A stretch of 64,000 nucleotides of DNA from Kangiella shandongensis. GTDB lineage: Bacteria > Pseudomonadota > Gammaproteobacteria > Enterobacterales > Kangiellaceae. The position numbers and the translations under genes are program-made. Shown piece by piece: positions 1 through 9,020 of this stretch. The stretch lies in contig NZ_JACNML010000007.1 of assembly GCF_020005365.1 (NCBI RefSeq), positions 1-64,000 of the forward strand. Direction: 5' to 3'. The stretch's first letter is position 1; the number at the start of each line of letters is the position of its first letter. A model generated the notes under the pieces. The model worked only from the letters and a program-made list of their open reading frames with translations, did not search any database and was not told the origin of the DNA.

Positions 1-127
1 CGACTACATCGAAATGTTTTACAATGCCAAGCGACGACATGGTAACAATGATGATGTGTCACCAGTCGAGTTTGAAAAGAACTATTTTATGAAGCTAAAA
101 GGTATCTAGAAAACTTGGGGCGATTCA
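1..127 (+). mobile_element. 3' end of an IS3-family insertion sequence
   Basis: The window opens inside an IS3-family element. Codons from base 2 to the TAG at 107-109 encode the last 35 residues of the OrfB transposase, with the typical end FYNAKRRHG followed by SPVEFE. The following bases to about 127 read as a terminal inverted repeat: on the minus strand TGAATCGCCCCAAGTTTTC, the form seen at IS3-family ends. The IS boundary is therefore placed at about 127. Only the right end is visible, so completeness of the element cannot be judged. Confidence 0.8.
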
Positions 128-552
128 TCTAATGCTGGATCAGAATGTATTGGGAATGACGATATATTCTGTAGAACCTCAAACTGATAGTTTGATTGTA
201 AGAAATTCTTTATCTTTAATAGATATTCATAATACTTGAGCATTAATCGCTCAGAGTTCTCTTCTGTTGGAAGGTAATGGGATACGGTTTTTTGTAGCGA
301 GCGGTGGAATAGCCTTAAAAACTTCAAGTGGCCTCTCGCTGAAAGGTAGGGCTTACCCTTATTTTGAAATATTTCATAGTTATAATTAGTTTCACCAGCG
401 GCCTTAACTACTACAGCTTCAACAAATGTCCTTAGGTGAGAAAGTATGTTTTGTGAAAGAAATCCACGCTCATCTGGAGTGTATTGTTCAATTAGCTTAC
501 ATATCGTTGTATTTGAGGTATTAATTTGTTCGTTTACACTTATTAGTCTCAT
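106..552 (-). pseudogene. N-terminal fragment of a gene truncated by the IS
   Basis: The start is credible: AAGGA lies 8 bases upstream of the ATG. The 148-residue frame runs straight into the IS terminus, and its last residues (ESPQVF) are encoded by the inverted repeat. The native gene is therefore cut after a segment ending DPALD. The remainder is rich in Leu, Lys and Tyr, with an RLMLKYYEYLLKIKNFL helix. I do not recognise the family with confidence; it looks like the helical N-terminus of a much larger protein. The missing part should lie on the far side of the IS, outside the window, if the insertion was simple. Confidence 0.65.
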
Positions 553-652
553 GCAAAAATCCTTTTTATAATTATGTTGTGCAAATGCATATTAGCATTC
601 TAGTTAAGTAACTCTAATTTCTCATTATCTAAATTATTGTTGTTAGGTATTT

Positions 653-684
653 AGGCTTCTAGGCTTCTAGGCTTCTAGGCTTCC
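653..684. repeat. 8-bp tandem repeat, four units
   Basis: AGGCTTCT occurs three times head to tail and a fourth unit ends in CC. It lies in the AT-rich gap between the truncated gene and the lipoprotein gene. A short tandem array like this can vary in copy number; no function is evident. Confidence 0.8.
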
Positions 685-711
685 CAGCTAATCAGATATT
701 ATGGTATAAAA

Positions 712-1140
712 TTAGTAGCTACATTTTTTTGGGGCTGAAATGGTGAACGAACACTGAGCTTTTGGCTCTTCCTGCTGCCAATGATGTATATCAATTTGAG
801 GAGTACAACCCGCATCTTCTAATAAGGCATATTCTCCACTCTTATTGCATATAAGCATTATTGCTTCACTATTTTCAGTTGATATTTTTACCTTATAATC
901 TAAGAAGGGTTCAGATAGCTTTGGGTCGTGCTTCGTTGCAAAAGTTAATAACTCTCTATCAGCGAGTTGCTCAGGGTACCCTTCATATTTTACCTTAGCT
1001 TGTACAGCTGCTGTAGCTTTAGTAAGGTTTGCTGCTAAGGAGTACATATCCTCTTGTTTCGCATTTGTACTACATCCATTGGTTGAAAATAAAACAATTA
1101 AACAAAAAGGTATAAGGCTTATGGAGCGTTTCTTTTTCAT
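712..1140 (-). CDS. putative lipoprotein
   Basis: 142 residues from the start MKKKRSISL, chosen because GGAGGAAG precedes it by 7 bases and the upstream gene's TAA shares a base with this ATG (TAATG). The N-terminus is a lipoprotein signal: KKKR, a hydrophobic stretch, then a lipobox ending in Gly-Cys (FSTNGC). The mature part has three further Cys residues and no domain I recognise. It is translationally coupled to the phospholipase-like gene upstream, so the two probably act in the same compartment or process. Function unknown. Confidence 0.65.
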   Translation of the reverse strand: MKKKRSISLIPFCLIVLFSTNGCSTNAKQEDMYSLAANLTKATAAVQAKVKYEGYPEQLADRELLTFATKHDPKLSEPFLDYKVKISTENSEAIMLICNKSGEYALLEDAGCTPQIDIHHWQQEEPKAQCSFTISAPKKCSY

Positions 1141-2084
1141 TAAGCTACTTCCTCCCACATTACTAACTTCCCACTTCTGGTATCTATTCCTGTATCTAAA
1201 TTCCAATCACCTATTGCGTAAATGTAGTCTTTATTATTATCAAAAACTCCAGAGGCAATTATACCCCAGTAATGGCTCACATTGCGTATTGCAGTTTCAA
1301 ACAACTCGTCGTAATCACAATTCCCACATGGAGTTTCCAAGTTCCTTATGTACGTGTTGTCGATATTTTCGTAAGCGGGGTATACAACCCCGGCTTTAGA
1401 TGCCATATGGCGAGCGAAGGCGAATAATTTATTACCTTCGGACGCAATGTTGTCCATAATAAATCTAAAGTTACTATGCCAGCTATCTATATCTGGTCTG
1501 TTTGAAACAAAGCCCTGCTGATTTGCTTTTCTTAGCATGTACATCCATGCTTTTTTGATATCTGGATCAATTTTGTCTTTTGAGTATTGGTCGCTGCACT
1601 CTTGTAGCTTGTCAGTGTACTCCGTATGGCCTAACTCATTTCCTAAATTCAAAAGCTTATCAAAAATATATACATCTTGATGCATTTCGCAAATCCGATG
1701 TGCTTTTTGATTTTCTTCGTAAGGGCCAACTATTTTTTCTACTACCGGATGAATTGTCATGTCTGTAACAACATACGCTACATAACCTAACAACCAACTA
1801 AAGACCTTTTCTCTTTTTAAGCCACTAAGCTTTCTTACATGATTGACACCATTACTTATTACAGACGACGTATTTTCATAGTGCATAAAGTCTGCCCACT
1901 CTTTTGAGCTACCATCTGCCAGTGATAAGTAAGGGTAGTCGGGACTAACGCAGCCGAGATCGCAGTACTTTAAATGCCTTAGGATGTAGGGTATATGTTT
2001 TCTTTGAAGTCCTTTGATTGATTCAAGATTCGATGGGGCACAAGCTTGATTTACTAGTGTTAAGTGCGCATAAGCTCCTGGCAT
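1140..2084 (-). CDS. zinc-dependent phospholipase C family protein
   Basis: 314 residues starting MPGAYAHLTLVN. The layout matches the zinc-dependent phospholipase C family (PF00882 type): an early His (H7), SPDYPY with D49, H68 in a W-x-D-F-M-H-Y context, D108-M-T-I-H112, and an HRICEMHQD stretch (H129, E133, H135) as likely zinc ligands. There is no obvious signal peptide, unlike secreted clostridial enzymes, so the location is uncertain. Family members hydrolyse phospholipid head groups, but many bacterial homologues of this length are uncharacterised. It forms a two-gene operon with the downstream lipoprotein. Confidence 0.7.
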   Translation of the reverse strand: MPGAYAHLTLVNQACAPSNLESIKGLQRKHIPYILRHLKYCDLGCVSPDYPYLSLADGSSKEWADFMHYENTSSVISNGVNHVRKLSGLKREKVFSWLLGYVAYVVTDMTIHPVVEKIVGPYEENQKAHRICEMHQDVYIFDKLLNLGNELGHTEYTDKLQECSDQYSKDKIDPDIKKAWMYMLRKANQQGFVSNRPDIDSWHSNFRFIMDNIASEGNKLFAFARHMASKAGVVYPAYENIDNTYIRNLETPCGNCDYDELFETAIRNVSHYWGIIASGVFDNNKDYIYAIGDWNLDTGIDTRSGKLVMWEEVA

Positions 2085-2103
2085 ATTTCTCCTAATATAT
2101 TTG

Positions 2104-2136
2104 TTTTGAAAAAGCCTGACAATTTCTTGTCAGGCT
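2104..2136 (-). terminator. Rho-independent terminator after nrdB
   Basis: Perfect 10-bp stem AGCCTGACAA/TTGTCAGGCT with a 4-base loop, followed on the minus strand by TTTTTC. It lies about 180 bp past the nrdB stop and upstream of the phospholipase-like gene, so it separates the two minus-strand units. Confidence 0.75.
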
Positions 2137-2318
2137 CTTGGAAGAGAAGCTGTATGAGCTTCTCCGTTCCCCCAATCTTGGTGATTTAAAGTGAATTAAT
2201 TTTAAAGTCACCGCGTAACACATAATCTAATCATTACTATAATAAATAAGCCGTAAATCTCTCTTTATTTGTCGCAAATCTCTTCTTATGTGTCGCCTTA
2301 CGCCAAAGCAGCAGATGG

Positions 2319-3587
2319 TTAGTCCCAGGATAGGGCGCCACCTGTTTGATACTCAATCACGCGAGTTTCGAAGAAGTTTTTCTCTTTCTTCAAGTCCATA
2401 ATTTCACTCATCCATGGGAATGGATTCGATACGTTCTTGAACTGCGCTGGTAGGCCAAGCTGAGCCAGACGACGGTTACAGATGAACTGTAAGTATTCTT
2501 CCATCATGTTGGCGTTCATACCCAGTACGCCGCGAGGCATAGTGTCACGCGCGTATTCGATTTCAAGCTGTGTACCTTCCAGAATCATTTGGATAACTTC
2601 CTGCTGGAACTCTTCAGTCCACAGGTGTGGGTTTTCCATTTTGATCTGGTTGATAATATCGACACCGAAGTTCAGGTGCATCGATTCATCACGCAGGATG
2701 TACTGGAACTGCTCAGCAACACCAGTCATCTTGTTACGACGACCCATGGATAGAATCTGAGTAAAGCCACAGTAGAAGAAGATACCTTCCGTTACGCAGT
2801 AGAAGCCAATCAGGTTACGCAGTAACTCCTGATCCGATTCTGGAGTACCGGTTGTGAAAGCAGGGTTTGAAATACCCTGAGTATGTTTAATACTCCAGGC
2901 TGCTTTCTTGGCGATACTTGGAACTTCGCGGTACATGTTAAATACTTCGGCTTCGTCCATACCAAGAGACTCAACGCAGTACTGATAAGCGTGCGTGTGA
3001 ATCGCTTCTTCGAAGGCCTGACGCAGGATGTACTGACGACACTCTGGGTTAGTGATTAGCCTGTAGATCGCTAGAACCAGGTTGTTCGCAACCAGCGAGT
3101 CAGCCGTTGAGAAGTAGCCTAAAGAACGCATGACGATTTTACGCTCGTCATCAGTTAGGCCGTTAGGATCTTTCCACGTCGCCACGTCTTTAGTCATGTT
3201 AATTTCTTGTGGCATCCAGTGGTTCGAACAGCCATCAAGATATTTTTGCCAAGCCCAGTCATATTTAAAAGGAACTAACTGGTTCAAGTCCGCACGACAG
3301 TTGATCATTTTCTTATCATCAACTTCGATACGTGCCGCACCCATTTCCAGTTCTTCAAGGCCGGGAGCTACGTCTAAATTTTCCAGTGATGCCTGTGCCT
3401 TCGCTACATTATCCAGCGCCTCTGGCTCGATGTATTCTTCTGATGTTGCCTGTGGTTCAACCGCTTGCTGAGGCTCGACCGCTGGTTTCGGCGCTTCGGC
3501 CTTAGCTTCAGGTTGCTTTGGTGGAGCTTTAGGAGCCTGTTTTTGCTCCGCTTTTTCTTCTTTGTTGTAGTCATCCCAGTTGAACAT
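2319..3587 (-). CDS. nrdB: ribonucleoside-diphosphate reductase, class Ia beta subunit
   Basis: NrdB (R2) houses the di-iron tyrosyl-radical cofactor that starts ribonucleotide reduction in NrdA. Visible iron ligands and the radical site are D163, E194, H197, E267, E301 and H304, with Y201 four residues after H197, the spacing of the E. coli E115/H118/Y122 set. The C-terminus ends GGALSWD, the tail that docks on NrdA. At 422 residues it is longer than E. coli NrdB because of a roughly 75-residue Pro/Ala/Glu/Lys-rich N-terminal extension ([17 protein letters not shown]), probably disordered. It follows nrdA by about 105 bp on the same strand and is presumably co-transcribed. Confidence 0.95.
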   Translation of the reverse strand: MFNWDDYNKEEKAEQKQAPKAPPKQPEAKAEAPKPAVEPQQAVEPQATSEEYIEPEALDNVAKAQASLENLDVAPGLEELEMGAARIEVDDKKMINCRADLNQLVPFKYDWAWQKYLDGCSNHWMPQEINMTKDVATWKDPNGLTDDERKIVMRSLGYFSTADSLVANNLVLAIYRLITNPECRQYILRQAFEEAIHTHAYQYCVESLGMDEAEVFNMYREVPSIAKKAAWSIKHTQGISNPAFTTGTPESDQELLRNLIGFYCVTEGIFFYCGFTQILSMGRRNKMTGVAEQFQYILRDESMHLNFGVDIINQIKMENPHLWTEEFQQEVIQMILEGTQLEIEYARDTMPRGVLGMNANMMEEYLQFICNRRLAQLGLPAQFKNVSNPFPWMSEIMDLKKEKNFFETRVIEYQTGGALSWD

Positions 3588-3692
3588 AATTTACCTCGTT
3601 AATGCTGTTGCTGTGTCGCTTGTTCGTGTCACGTCTCTCTGCTTGCAGCTGTTAACTGCAAAAATGGGAGCGATAAAGGCTCCCATTGTTTG

Positions 3693-6569
3693 TTATTGGC
3701 AAGCTTCGCAGTCTGGGTCATCAATGGAGCAGGCTTGCGGCGCTGCTGAACCAACAGATGTTGGAGATGCTGATACTGCGTTTAATTTGCCATCGCTAAT
3801 GGTCGATTTTTCTGTGCTGGTCGCGCCCATTGAGCGTAAGTAGTAAGTCGTCTTAAGGCCTCGGAACCATGCCATACGATAGACCATATCCAGCTTCTTA
3901 CCGGACGGCTCGCTCATATAAAGGTTGAGAGACTGAGCCTGGTCGATCCATTTTTGACGACGGCTGGCGGACTCGACTAACCACTTAGGTTCCACCTCAA
4001 AGGCATTTGCGAACAGGTCTTTCAGTTCCTGCGGTACACGATCGATAGGCGTTAAACTGCCTTCGTAGTATTTCAGGTCGTTGACCATAACGTTATCCCA
4101 TAGGTTGCGAGCTTTAAGCTCTTTCACCATGTAGGGGTTAACTACGGTGAACTCACCAGACAGGTTCGATTTAACGTACAAGTTTTGATACGTTGGCTCG
4201 ATTGACTGTGATACGCCGGTGATGTTTGAAATGGTTGCCGTTGGAGCAATCGCCATGACATTTGAGTTACGCATACCAACACTTTGTACGCGCTCACGAA
4301 GTGTATCCCAGTCCATGGTGCTGCTGGTGTCGACTTCGATGAATTCTTCACCGCGCTCGTCGATTAGCTTCTGAATGGAGTCGATCGGTAAGATACCTTG
4401 TGACCATAATGAACCCGCGAAGGATTCATAAGAACCACGCTCTTCAGCCAGGTCTGTCGACGCTTTAATCGCGTAATATGAAATGGCTTCCATCGCATTA
4501 TCGGCAAACTCAACCGCACCTTCTGAACTGTACGGAATATTCTGGGTATACAAGGCGTCCTGGAAGCCCATCATACCCAGGCCAACAGGGCGGTGGCGCA
4601 TGTTGGATTGACGCGCTGTTTCTACCGGGTAGAAGTTAATGTCAATCACGTTATCCAGCATACGGATCGCTGTGGTTACCGTTTTTTCAAGCTGTTCGGT
4701 GTTTAACTTGCCATCAACCATATGCTTAGGCAGGTTAACCGATCCCAGATTACACACTGCGATTTCTTCGCCAGCTTTGGTGTTCAATGTAATTTCGGTA
4801 CATAGGTTCGAGCTGTGTACTACGCCCGCGTGTTGCTGTGGCGAGCGCAGGTTACAAGGATCTTTAAATGTAATCCATGGGTGGCCCGTTTCGAACAACA
4901 TCGATAGCATTTTTCGCCACAAGTCTTTAGCCTGCATGGTCTTGGCAGTTTTCATCTTGCCGTATTTCGCCATCTCTTCGTAATACTCGTAACGCTCTTC
5001 AAATTCTTTACCGTACAGGTCGTGTAGATCCGGTACTTCGTTTGGACTGAACAAGGTCCATTCACTGTCGGTGCTGACGCGTTTCAAGAACAGGTCTGGT
5101 ACCCAGTTAGCCGAGTTCATATCGTGCGTACGACGACGGTCATCACCCGTGTTTTTACGTAGCTCCAGGAACTCTTCGATGTCGATGTGCCATGTTTCTA
5201 AGTAGGCACAGACCGCACCTTTACGTTTACCGCCCTGGTTGACTGCGACCGCGGTATCGTTCGCCACTTTCAGGAAGGGTACAACACCTTGTGATTTACC
5301 GTTAGTGCCTTTGATGTAAGCGCCAAGACCACGTACTGGCGTCCAGTCGTTGCCCAGGCCGCCAGCGAACTTGGATAGCAGGGCGTTATCTTTAATCGCA
5401 CCATAGATGCCATCCAGATCATCCGGAACGTTAGTCAGATAGCAGCTTGAAAGCTGTGGACGTAACGTACCTGAGTTGAACAGGGTAGGCGTCGAGCTCA
5501 TGTAGTGGAACGTCGATAGAATGTTGTAGAACTCAATCGCGCGTTCTTCACGGTTATCTTCGTTAACCGCCAAGCCCATGGCGACACGCATCCAGAAAAC
5601 CTGTGGTAGCTCAATGCGGATTTCGTCTTTATGAATAAAGTAGCGATCGTAAAGCGTCTGGATACCCAGGTAGGTAAACAGTAAGTCACGGTCTGCCTGA
5701 ATCGCATTACCCAGCTTTTCCAGATCGAATGATAAAAGCTCCGGGCTTAATAATTCGTGTTCAACACCGACTTCCAGGTAAGCTTTAAATGCCTGCGGGT
5801 AAATCGCTGCCATTTCGCCCTGGGTCGCACGTTTCGCCACGCCAAGTTCACGTAATGCTTCGGTACGGATATTGTCGAGCAATACACGCGCCGTTACGTA
5901 AGAGTAGTTAGGCTCTACTTCGATCATGGTGCGAGCGGTCATCACCAGCGCCTGATAAACGTCGCTTAGTGCTACGCCATCGTACAGGTTACGCATGGTC
6001 TCTTTGATGATTTGTTCAGCATCGACGTCGCTTAAATTTTTACAGGCTTCAACCACGACAGTGTGTAAGCGTTGAACATCAAGAGGCTTTTCTTTGCCAT
6101 CGGCGCCAGTCACCGTAACCACATTGTCGCCAACGAGAGCATCAAGCTTGTCGTTATCACGATCCGCACGCTCGCGTGCACGCTCTTCACGGTATAAAAC
6201 GTAAGCACGGGCAACTTTCTGTTCACTGTTGCGCATCAGGGCCAGCTCAACCTGATCTTGAATATCTTCGATATGGATTGTGCCACCGCCCGGCATACGG
6301 CGATCAAATGCTTCCGTGATTTGTTTAGTCAGCTGACGTACCGTCTCGTGTACACGCGACGACGCAGCCGCATTGCCACCTTCAACAGCAAGAAAAGCTT
6401 TTGTCATTGCTACTTCGATTTTGCTGTCGTCATACGGTGTTACCTTGCCATTACGACGGATGACGCGTAATTCACCAGGTTTGTTTGCTTGGATTTCTGG
6501 GCTTGCGTCCGATTGTTGAGTAGGGGTTGATGCAGCTGTTTTTTTGGATTTGCTGACTTCGGTTTCCAT
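3693..6569 (-). CDS. nrdA: ribonucleoside-diphosphate reductase, class Ia alpha subunit
   Basis: NrdA (R1) reduces ribonucleoside diphosphates to deoxyribonucleotides. The start METEVSKSK is preferred because GGAGGCAAG directly precedes it; an in-frame ATG 36 bases upstream lacks such a site. Two tandem ATP-cone domains occupy roughly residues 35-125 and 150-240, more than the single cone of E. coli NrdA. The catalytic core shows [11 protein letters not shown] (first redox Cys), SNLCTE (Asn, thiyl Cys, Glu) and [11 protein letters not shown] (second redox Cys). The end, [12 protein letters not shown], carries the C-terminal shuttle cysteines. 958 residues. Upstream lie candidate NrdR and DnaA sites. 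Confidence 0.95.
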   Translation of the reverse strand: METEVSKSKKTAASTPTQQSDASPEIQANKPGELRVIRRNGKVTPYDDSKIEVAMTKAFLAVEGGNAAASSRVHETVRQLTKQITEAFDRRMPGGGTIHIEDIQDQVELALMRNSEQKVARAYVLYREERARERADRDNDKLDALVGDNVVTVTGADGKEKPLDVQRLHTVVVEACKNLSDVDAEQIIKETMRNLYDGVALSDVYQALVMTARTMIEVEPNYSYVTARVLLDNIRTEALRELGVAKRATQGEMAAIYPQAFKAYLEVGVEHELLSPELLSFDLEKLGNAIQADRDLLFTYLGIQTLYDRYFIHKDEIRIELPQVFWMRVAMGLAVNEDNREERAIEFYNILSTFHYMSSTPTLFNSGTLRPQLSSCYLTNVPDDLDGIYGAIKDNALLSKFAGGLGNDWTPVRGLGAYIKGTNGKSQGVVPFLKVANDTAVAVNQGGKRKGAVCAYLETWHIDIEEFLELRKNTGDDRRRTHDMNSANWVPDLFLKRVSTDSEWTLFSPNEVPDLHDLYGKEFEERYEYYEEMAKYGKMKTAKTMQAKDLWRKMLSMLFETGHPWITFKDPCNLRSPQQHAGVVHSSNLCTEITLNTKAGEEIAVCNLGSVNLPKHMVDGKLNTEQLEKTVTTAIRMLDNVIDINFYPVETARQSNMRHRPVGLGMMGFQDALYTQNIPYSSEGAVEFADNAMEAISYYAIKASTDLAEERGSYESFAGSLWSQGILPIDSIQKLIDERGEEFIEVDTSSTMDWDTLRERVQSVGMRNSNVMAIAPTATISNITGVSQSIEPTYQNLYVKSNLSGEFTVVNPYMVKELKARNLWDNVMVNDLKYYEGSLTPIDRVPQELKDLFANAFEVEPKWLVESASRRQKWIDQAQSLNLYMSEPSGKKLDMVYRMAWFRGLKTTYYLRSMGATSTEKSTISDGKLNAVSASPTSVGSAAPQACSIDDPDCEACQ

Positions 6570-6750
6570 CTTGCCTCCACAGACCTCTTGATACTTTGTA
6601 ACCACTCGCCATCCAGTCTATTGAGCGGTTAGATTAATGACCGTTACTGTTTGGTTGTTATTTGTACAATGTCAATGCGCTTTTGCAATAAATCAACAAG
6701 TTAGGACAACTTGTTCATTTACCATATATAGGTAGCTCAAAAGCCTATGC

Positions 6751-6798
6751 ATACAAGATAGTGCGTTTTTGCATTAGAAGCAAGGGTATATCTTGTGT
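6751..6798 (-). promoter_or_regulatory. pair of NrdR-like boxes upstream of nrdAB
   Basis: Two 16-base sites, 6751-6766 and 6783-6798, resemble the NrdR box. The second (AGGGTATATCTTGTGT) agrees with ACACTATATCTTGTGT at 13 of 16 positions; the first is weaker, about 11 of 16. Their starts are 32 bp apart, three helical turns, the phasing NrdR tandem boxes normally show. NrdR represses nrd operons when dNTPs are sufficient. The consensus is from memory, so treat this as a candidate. The rest of the 340-bp gap holds the DnaA box and nothing else I can name. Confidence 0.55.
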
Positions 6799-6805
6799 AA
6801 TTTTC

Positions 6806-6814
6806 TGTGGATAA
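6806..6814 (-). promoter_or_regulatory. DnaA box upstream of nrdAB
   Basis: TTATCCACA on the minus strand, a perfect high-affinity DnaA box, 8 bp beyond the distal NrdR-like box. DnaA binds upstream of nrdAB in E. coli and ties its expression to replication initiation; the same arrangement is inferred here. Confidence 0.55.
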
Positions 6815-6909
6815 CTTGTGTGAAAAGCGGGGGTAACTTTCCAGCCCTTGTGGTGTCTGGCGTAGCGCCAGATCAAGTATTTTTAATTATTTTTTAGTGT
6901 CATAAAATT

Positions 6910-7977
6910 TTACAATGGTACGGCATTTGGGTAGACGATGAGGTGCTGAATATCCAGGTCGAACCCAATATCTTGTGATAATGAGTAGTCGTGGTGACTC
7001 GGGAAAACTGCTTTGAGGCGCTCTTTGTTGGGTAAAACCAGCTCATACTCGATGATAGCACCTTTAAACACCTTATGGCTGACCTTGCCGCGAAGGTTCG
7101 AATCAGGGTTAGGCTTGAGATCATCGGGGCGCATCAGGACCAGAACATCCTGTCTGGGATCAAAGTGGTAGCCGTTAGCAATTTTAAAGTCACCTAGGAT
7201 GGTAGAAACTTTATCGTTTTCGCGACATATCTTGCCAGCGATGAAATAGCCTTCACCGATAAATGCCGCAATTTGCGCATCTTGCGGTTTATGATACAGG
7301 TTATAGGGACTATCCCACTGTAGCAGCTTACCCTCATGCATAACGCCAATATAGTCGGCCATGGCGAACGCTTCCTGCTGATCGTGTGTCACCAGGAGGT
7401 GGGCAATGTTCTGATCGGCGAGAACTTCTTTTAACTCCCTTGCCAAAGAACGGCGCAGATGAGTATCCAGACTGGAGAAAGGCTCATCCAGTAATACCAG
7501 TTTAGGCTTCGGTGCTATGGTGCGGGCTAAAGCGACGCGTTGCTGTTGTCCTCCCGATAACTGGTGTGGGTAACGCTCTGCCATACCGCCCAGCCCAACC
7601 AGCTCCAAACATTCCTGTACCCGGGCTTTTCTGTCTTTGCGTTTAAATTTGCGTAAACCAAAGGCGACATTGTCAAAAATACTGAGATGTGGGAATAGGG
7701 CATGATCCTGAAAGACCAGACCTAAATCTCGTTGTTCAGGAGGGCGCATCTGCGACGCGGTGGAGCAAATCTGACCGTGAATACTGATGGAGCCGTCAAA
7801 AATGGGTTCTAAACCAGCAATAGCCCTCAGTAACGTTGTTTTACCACAGCCACTGGCGCCGAGAAGACAGGCGCTATCCCCTTGTTTTAGCGAGAAGGTA
7901 ATATCTTTAACGATAACTTGATCACCGTATCGGCACTCGACTTGGTTGAGGTGGAGCAGGGGATGGTTATCATTCAT
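6910..7977 (-). CDS. ferric iron-type ABC transporter ATP-binding protein
   Basis: 355 residues of the FbpC/PotA class. Visible motifs are Walker A GASGCGKTT, Q-loop VFQDHALFPHLS, signature LSGGQQQRVALAR, Walker B LVLLDEP and switch His in VTHDQQEA. A roughly 120-residue TOBE-like C-terminal region follows, with RPDDLKP. FbpC-type ATPases power periplasmic ferric-iron import. No permease or binding-protein gene is adjacent, so this is an orphan component whose partners must be elsewhere. A Fur-like site just upstream supports an iron role. Other substrates of the same ATPase class (sulfate, spermidine) are less likely in this context. Confidence 0.8.
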   Translation of the reverse strand: MNDNHPLLHLNQVECRYGDQVIVKDITFSLKQGDSACLLGASGCGKTTLLRAIAGLEPIFDGSISIHGQICSTASQMRPPEQRDLGLVFQDHALFPHLSIFDNVAFGLRKFKRKDRKARVQECLELVGLGGMAERYPHQLSGGQQQRVALARTIAPKPKLVLLDEPFSSLDTHLRRSLARELKEVLADQNIAHLLVTHDQQEAFAMADYIGVMHEGKLLQWDSPYNLYHKPQDAQIAAFIGEGYFIAGKICRENDKVSTILGDFKIANGYHFDPRQDVLVLMRPDDLKPNPDSNLRGKVSHKVFKGAIIEYELVLPNKERLKAVFPSHHDYSLSQDIGFDLDIQHLIVYPNAVPL

Positions 7978-7994
7978 GCGCTAAAACTGAATTG

Positions 7995-8013
7995 CTAGTC
8001 ATTCTCATTTAGC
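7995..8013 (-). promoter_or_regulatory. Fur-like box upstream of the ABC ATPase gene
   Basis: On the minus strand GCTAAATGAGAATGACTAG keeps the TGAGAATGA core of Fur sites. It lies about 20 bp upstream of the ABC gene start and beside the divergent grxD region. Confidence 0.5.
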
Positions 8014-8161
8014 ATTGCATTGTAACCATCATTGAGGCGGATGCCTAGCACTTCGATCAAGATTTCTTCCATTAATTGGGGCTGGGGGATGATAAATAAC
8101 CTTGAAAAGCGTTATAATCGCCGCCACTTAAAAAGAGTGTAATTAGTTAATTGAGGTTCCC

Positions 8162-8491
8162 ATGAGCGAAACGATCGAGCAGATTAAGCAGCAAATTGCC
8201 GACAACAAAGTTGTTATGTATATGAAGGGCTCGCCAAAACTTCCAATGTGCGGCTTCTCTGCCCAGGCGGTTCAGGCATTGATGGAGTGTGGGCACGAGT
8301 TTGCTTACGTTGACATCTTGCAAAATCCAGACATCCGTGCCGAGTTGCCAAAGTATGCCAACTGGCCAACATTCCCACAGTTATGGGTTGATGGTGAGCT
8401 GATCGGCGGTTGTGACATTATTCTTGAAATGTTCCAGCAAGGCGAACTACAACAGGTTCTTGATGAGTCTTACGGTAAAAAGCCTGAGTAA
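8162..8491 (+). CDS. grxD: monothiol glutaredoxin Grx4 family
   Basis: 109 residues with the CGFS active site (PMCGFSAQAV) that defines monothiol glutaredoxins, a WPTFPQLWVDGE glutathione-binding segment and GGCDI near the end. These proteins hold a bridging [2Fe-2S] cluster with BolA partners and deliver Fe-S clusters rather than acting as dithiol reductants. Length and motifs match E. coli GrxD. TATAAT at 8113-8118 is a plausible -10. It is a single-gene unit with its own terminator. Confidence 0.93.
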   Translation: MSETIEQIKQQIADNKVVMYMKGSPKLPMCGFSAQAVQALMECGHEFAYVDILQNPDIRAELPKYANWPTFPQLWVDGELIGGCDIILEMFQQGELQQVLDESYGKKPE

Positions 8492-8508
8492 GATTCAGTT
8501 TAGCTGTT

Positions 8509-8536
8509 AAAAAAGCCGCATCTTGCGGCTTTTTTT
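8509..8536 (+). terminator. terminator after grxD
   Basis: AAAAGCCGCA and TGCGGCTTTT form a stem with a 3-base loop, followed by more Ts; about 20 bp past the grxD stop. Confidence 0.85.
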
Positions 8537-8654
8537 GTGGGTGAGTTTCGTCATTACTTAACTTATATATTTATCTTGGAACTCACTTTTTATTGTTAAA
8601 TATTATTTTGAATGTTCATTTTTTGGACGAGCAAAAAACGAACCAAAAAACTCG

Positions 8655-8806
8655 CCCCAAAAGTTAGGTCCAAAGGACTTCCCTCAAACCTCAATATTAC
8701 TGATTGAGCCGTCAAACGAAACCTCCCTGTTTCGTCTTGACTAAATTGGGCTGTCCTGCCCAATTTGCTCGGTAATATTGACGTTTGGGGCTAACTTTTA
8801 AGGGGA
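8655..8806. repeat. cruciform-like branched palindromic element
   Basis: About 150 bp of non-coding DNA folds as nested and side stems. The outer stem pairs CCCC-AAAAGTTAG (8655-8667) with CTAACTTTT-GGGG (8791-8805). A second pairs TCAAAC-CTCAATATTAC (8683-8700) with GTAATATTGACGTTTG (8772-8787). Two hairpins sit inside: GTCAAACGAAAC/GTTTCGTCTTGAC (8711-8740) and AAATTGGGC/GCCCAATTT (8743-8766). A small GTCC/GGAC hairpin is at 8668-8678. No ORF fits. It resembles a MITE or structured repeat; whether it is transcribed is unknown. The rest of the 8537-9020 gap holds the palindrome at 8921-8955 and nothing else I can name. Confidence 0.6.
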
Positions 8807-8920
8807 AATTTGGTGCTGATCCATTCGATATACCGGAATATCGTAGCACCATGGGTGCTTCCGGTGATTGCTTACCGCGGTATCCAGTGAATAGCGCAGC
8901 TCAAAATAAGGGACAGCCCG

Positions 8921-8955
8921 TAGGATGGGTTAGCATTTATGCGTAACCCATCAGT
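8921..8955. repeat. dispersed palindrome, ATAGGATGGGTT family
   Basis: TAGGATGGGTTA and TAACCCATC flank a short loop. Related palindromes occur at 41297-41334, 49259-49310 and 54862-54942, always between genes. Confidence 0.7.
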
Positions 8956-9020
8956 GTCATTGTTAATGGGGTATGGCTGCCTTCTATTTCATAATCCTGT
9001 GCCTTTAGGTGTTGAGAGCA

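Noticed and set aside
653-684. Tandem AGGCTTCT units as a CRISPR array
   Set aside because: Units are contiguous 8-mers without spacers. No CRISPR-like array was seen anywhere in the window.
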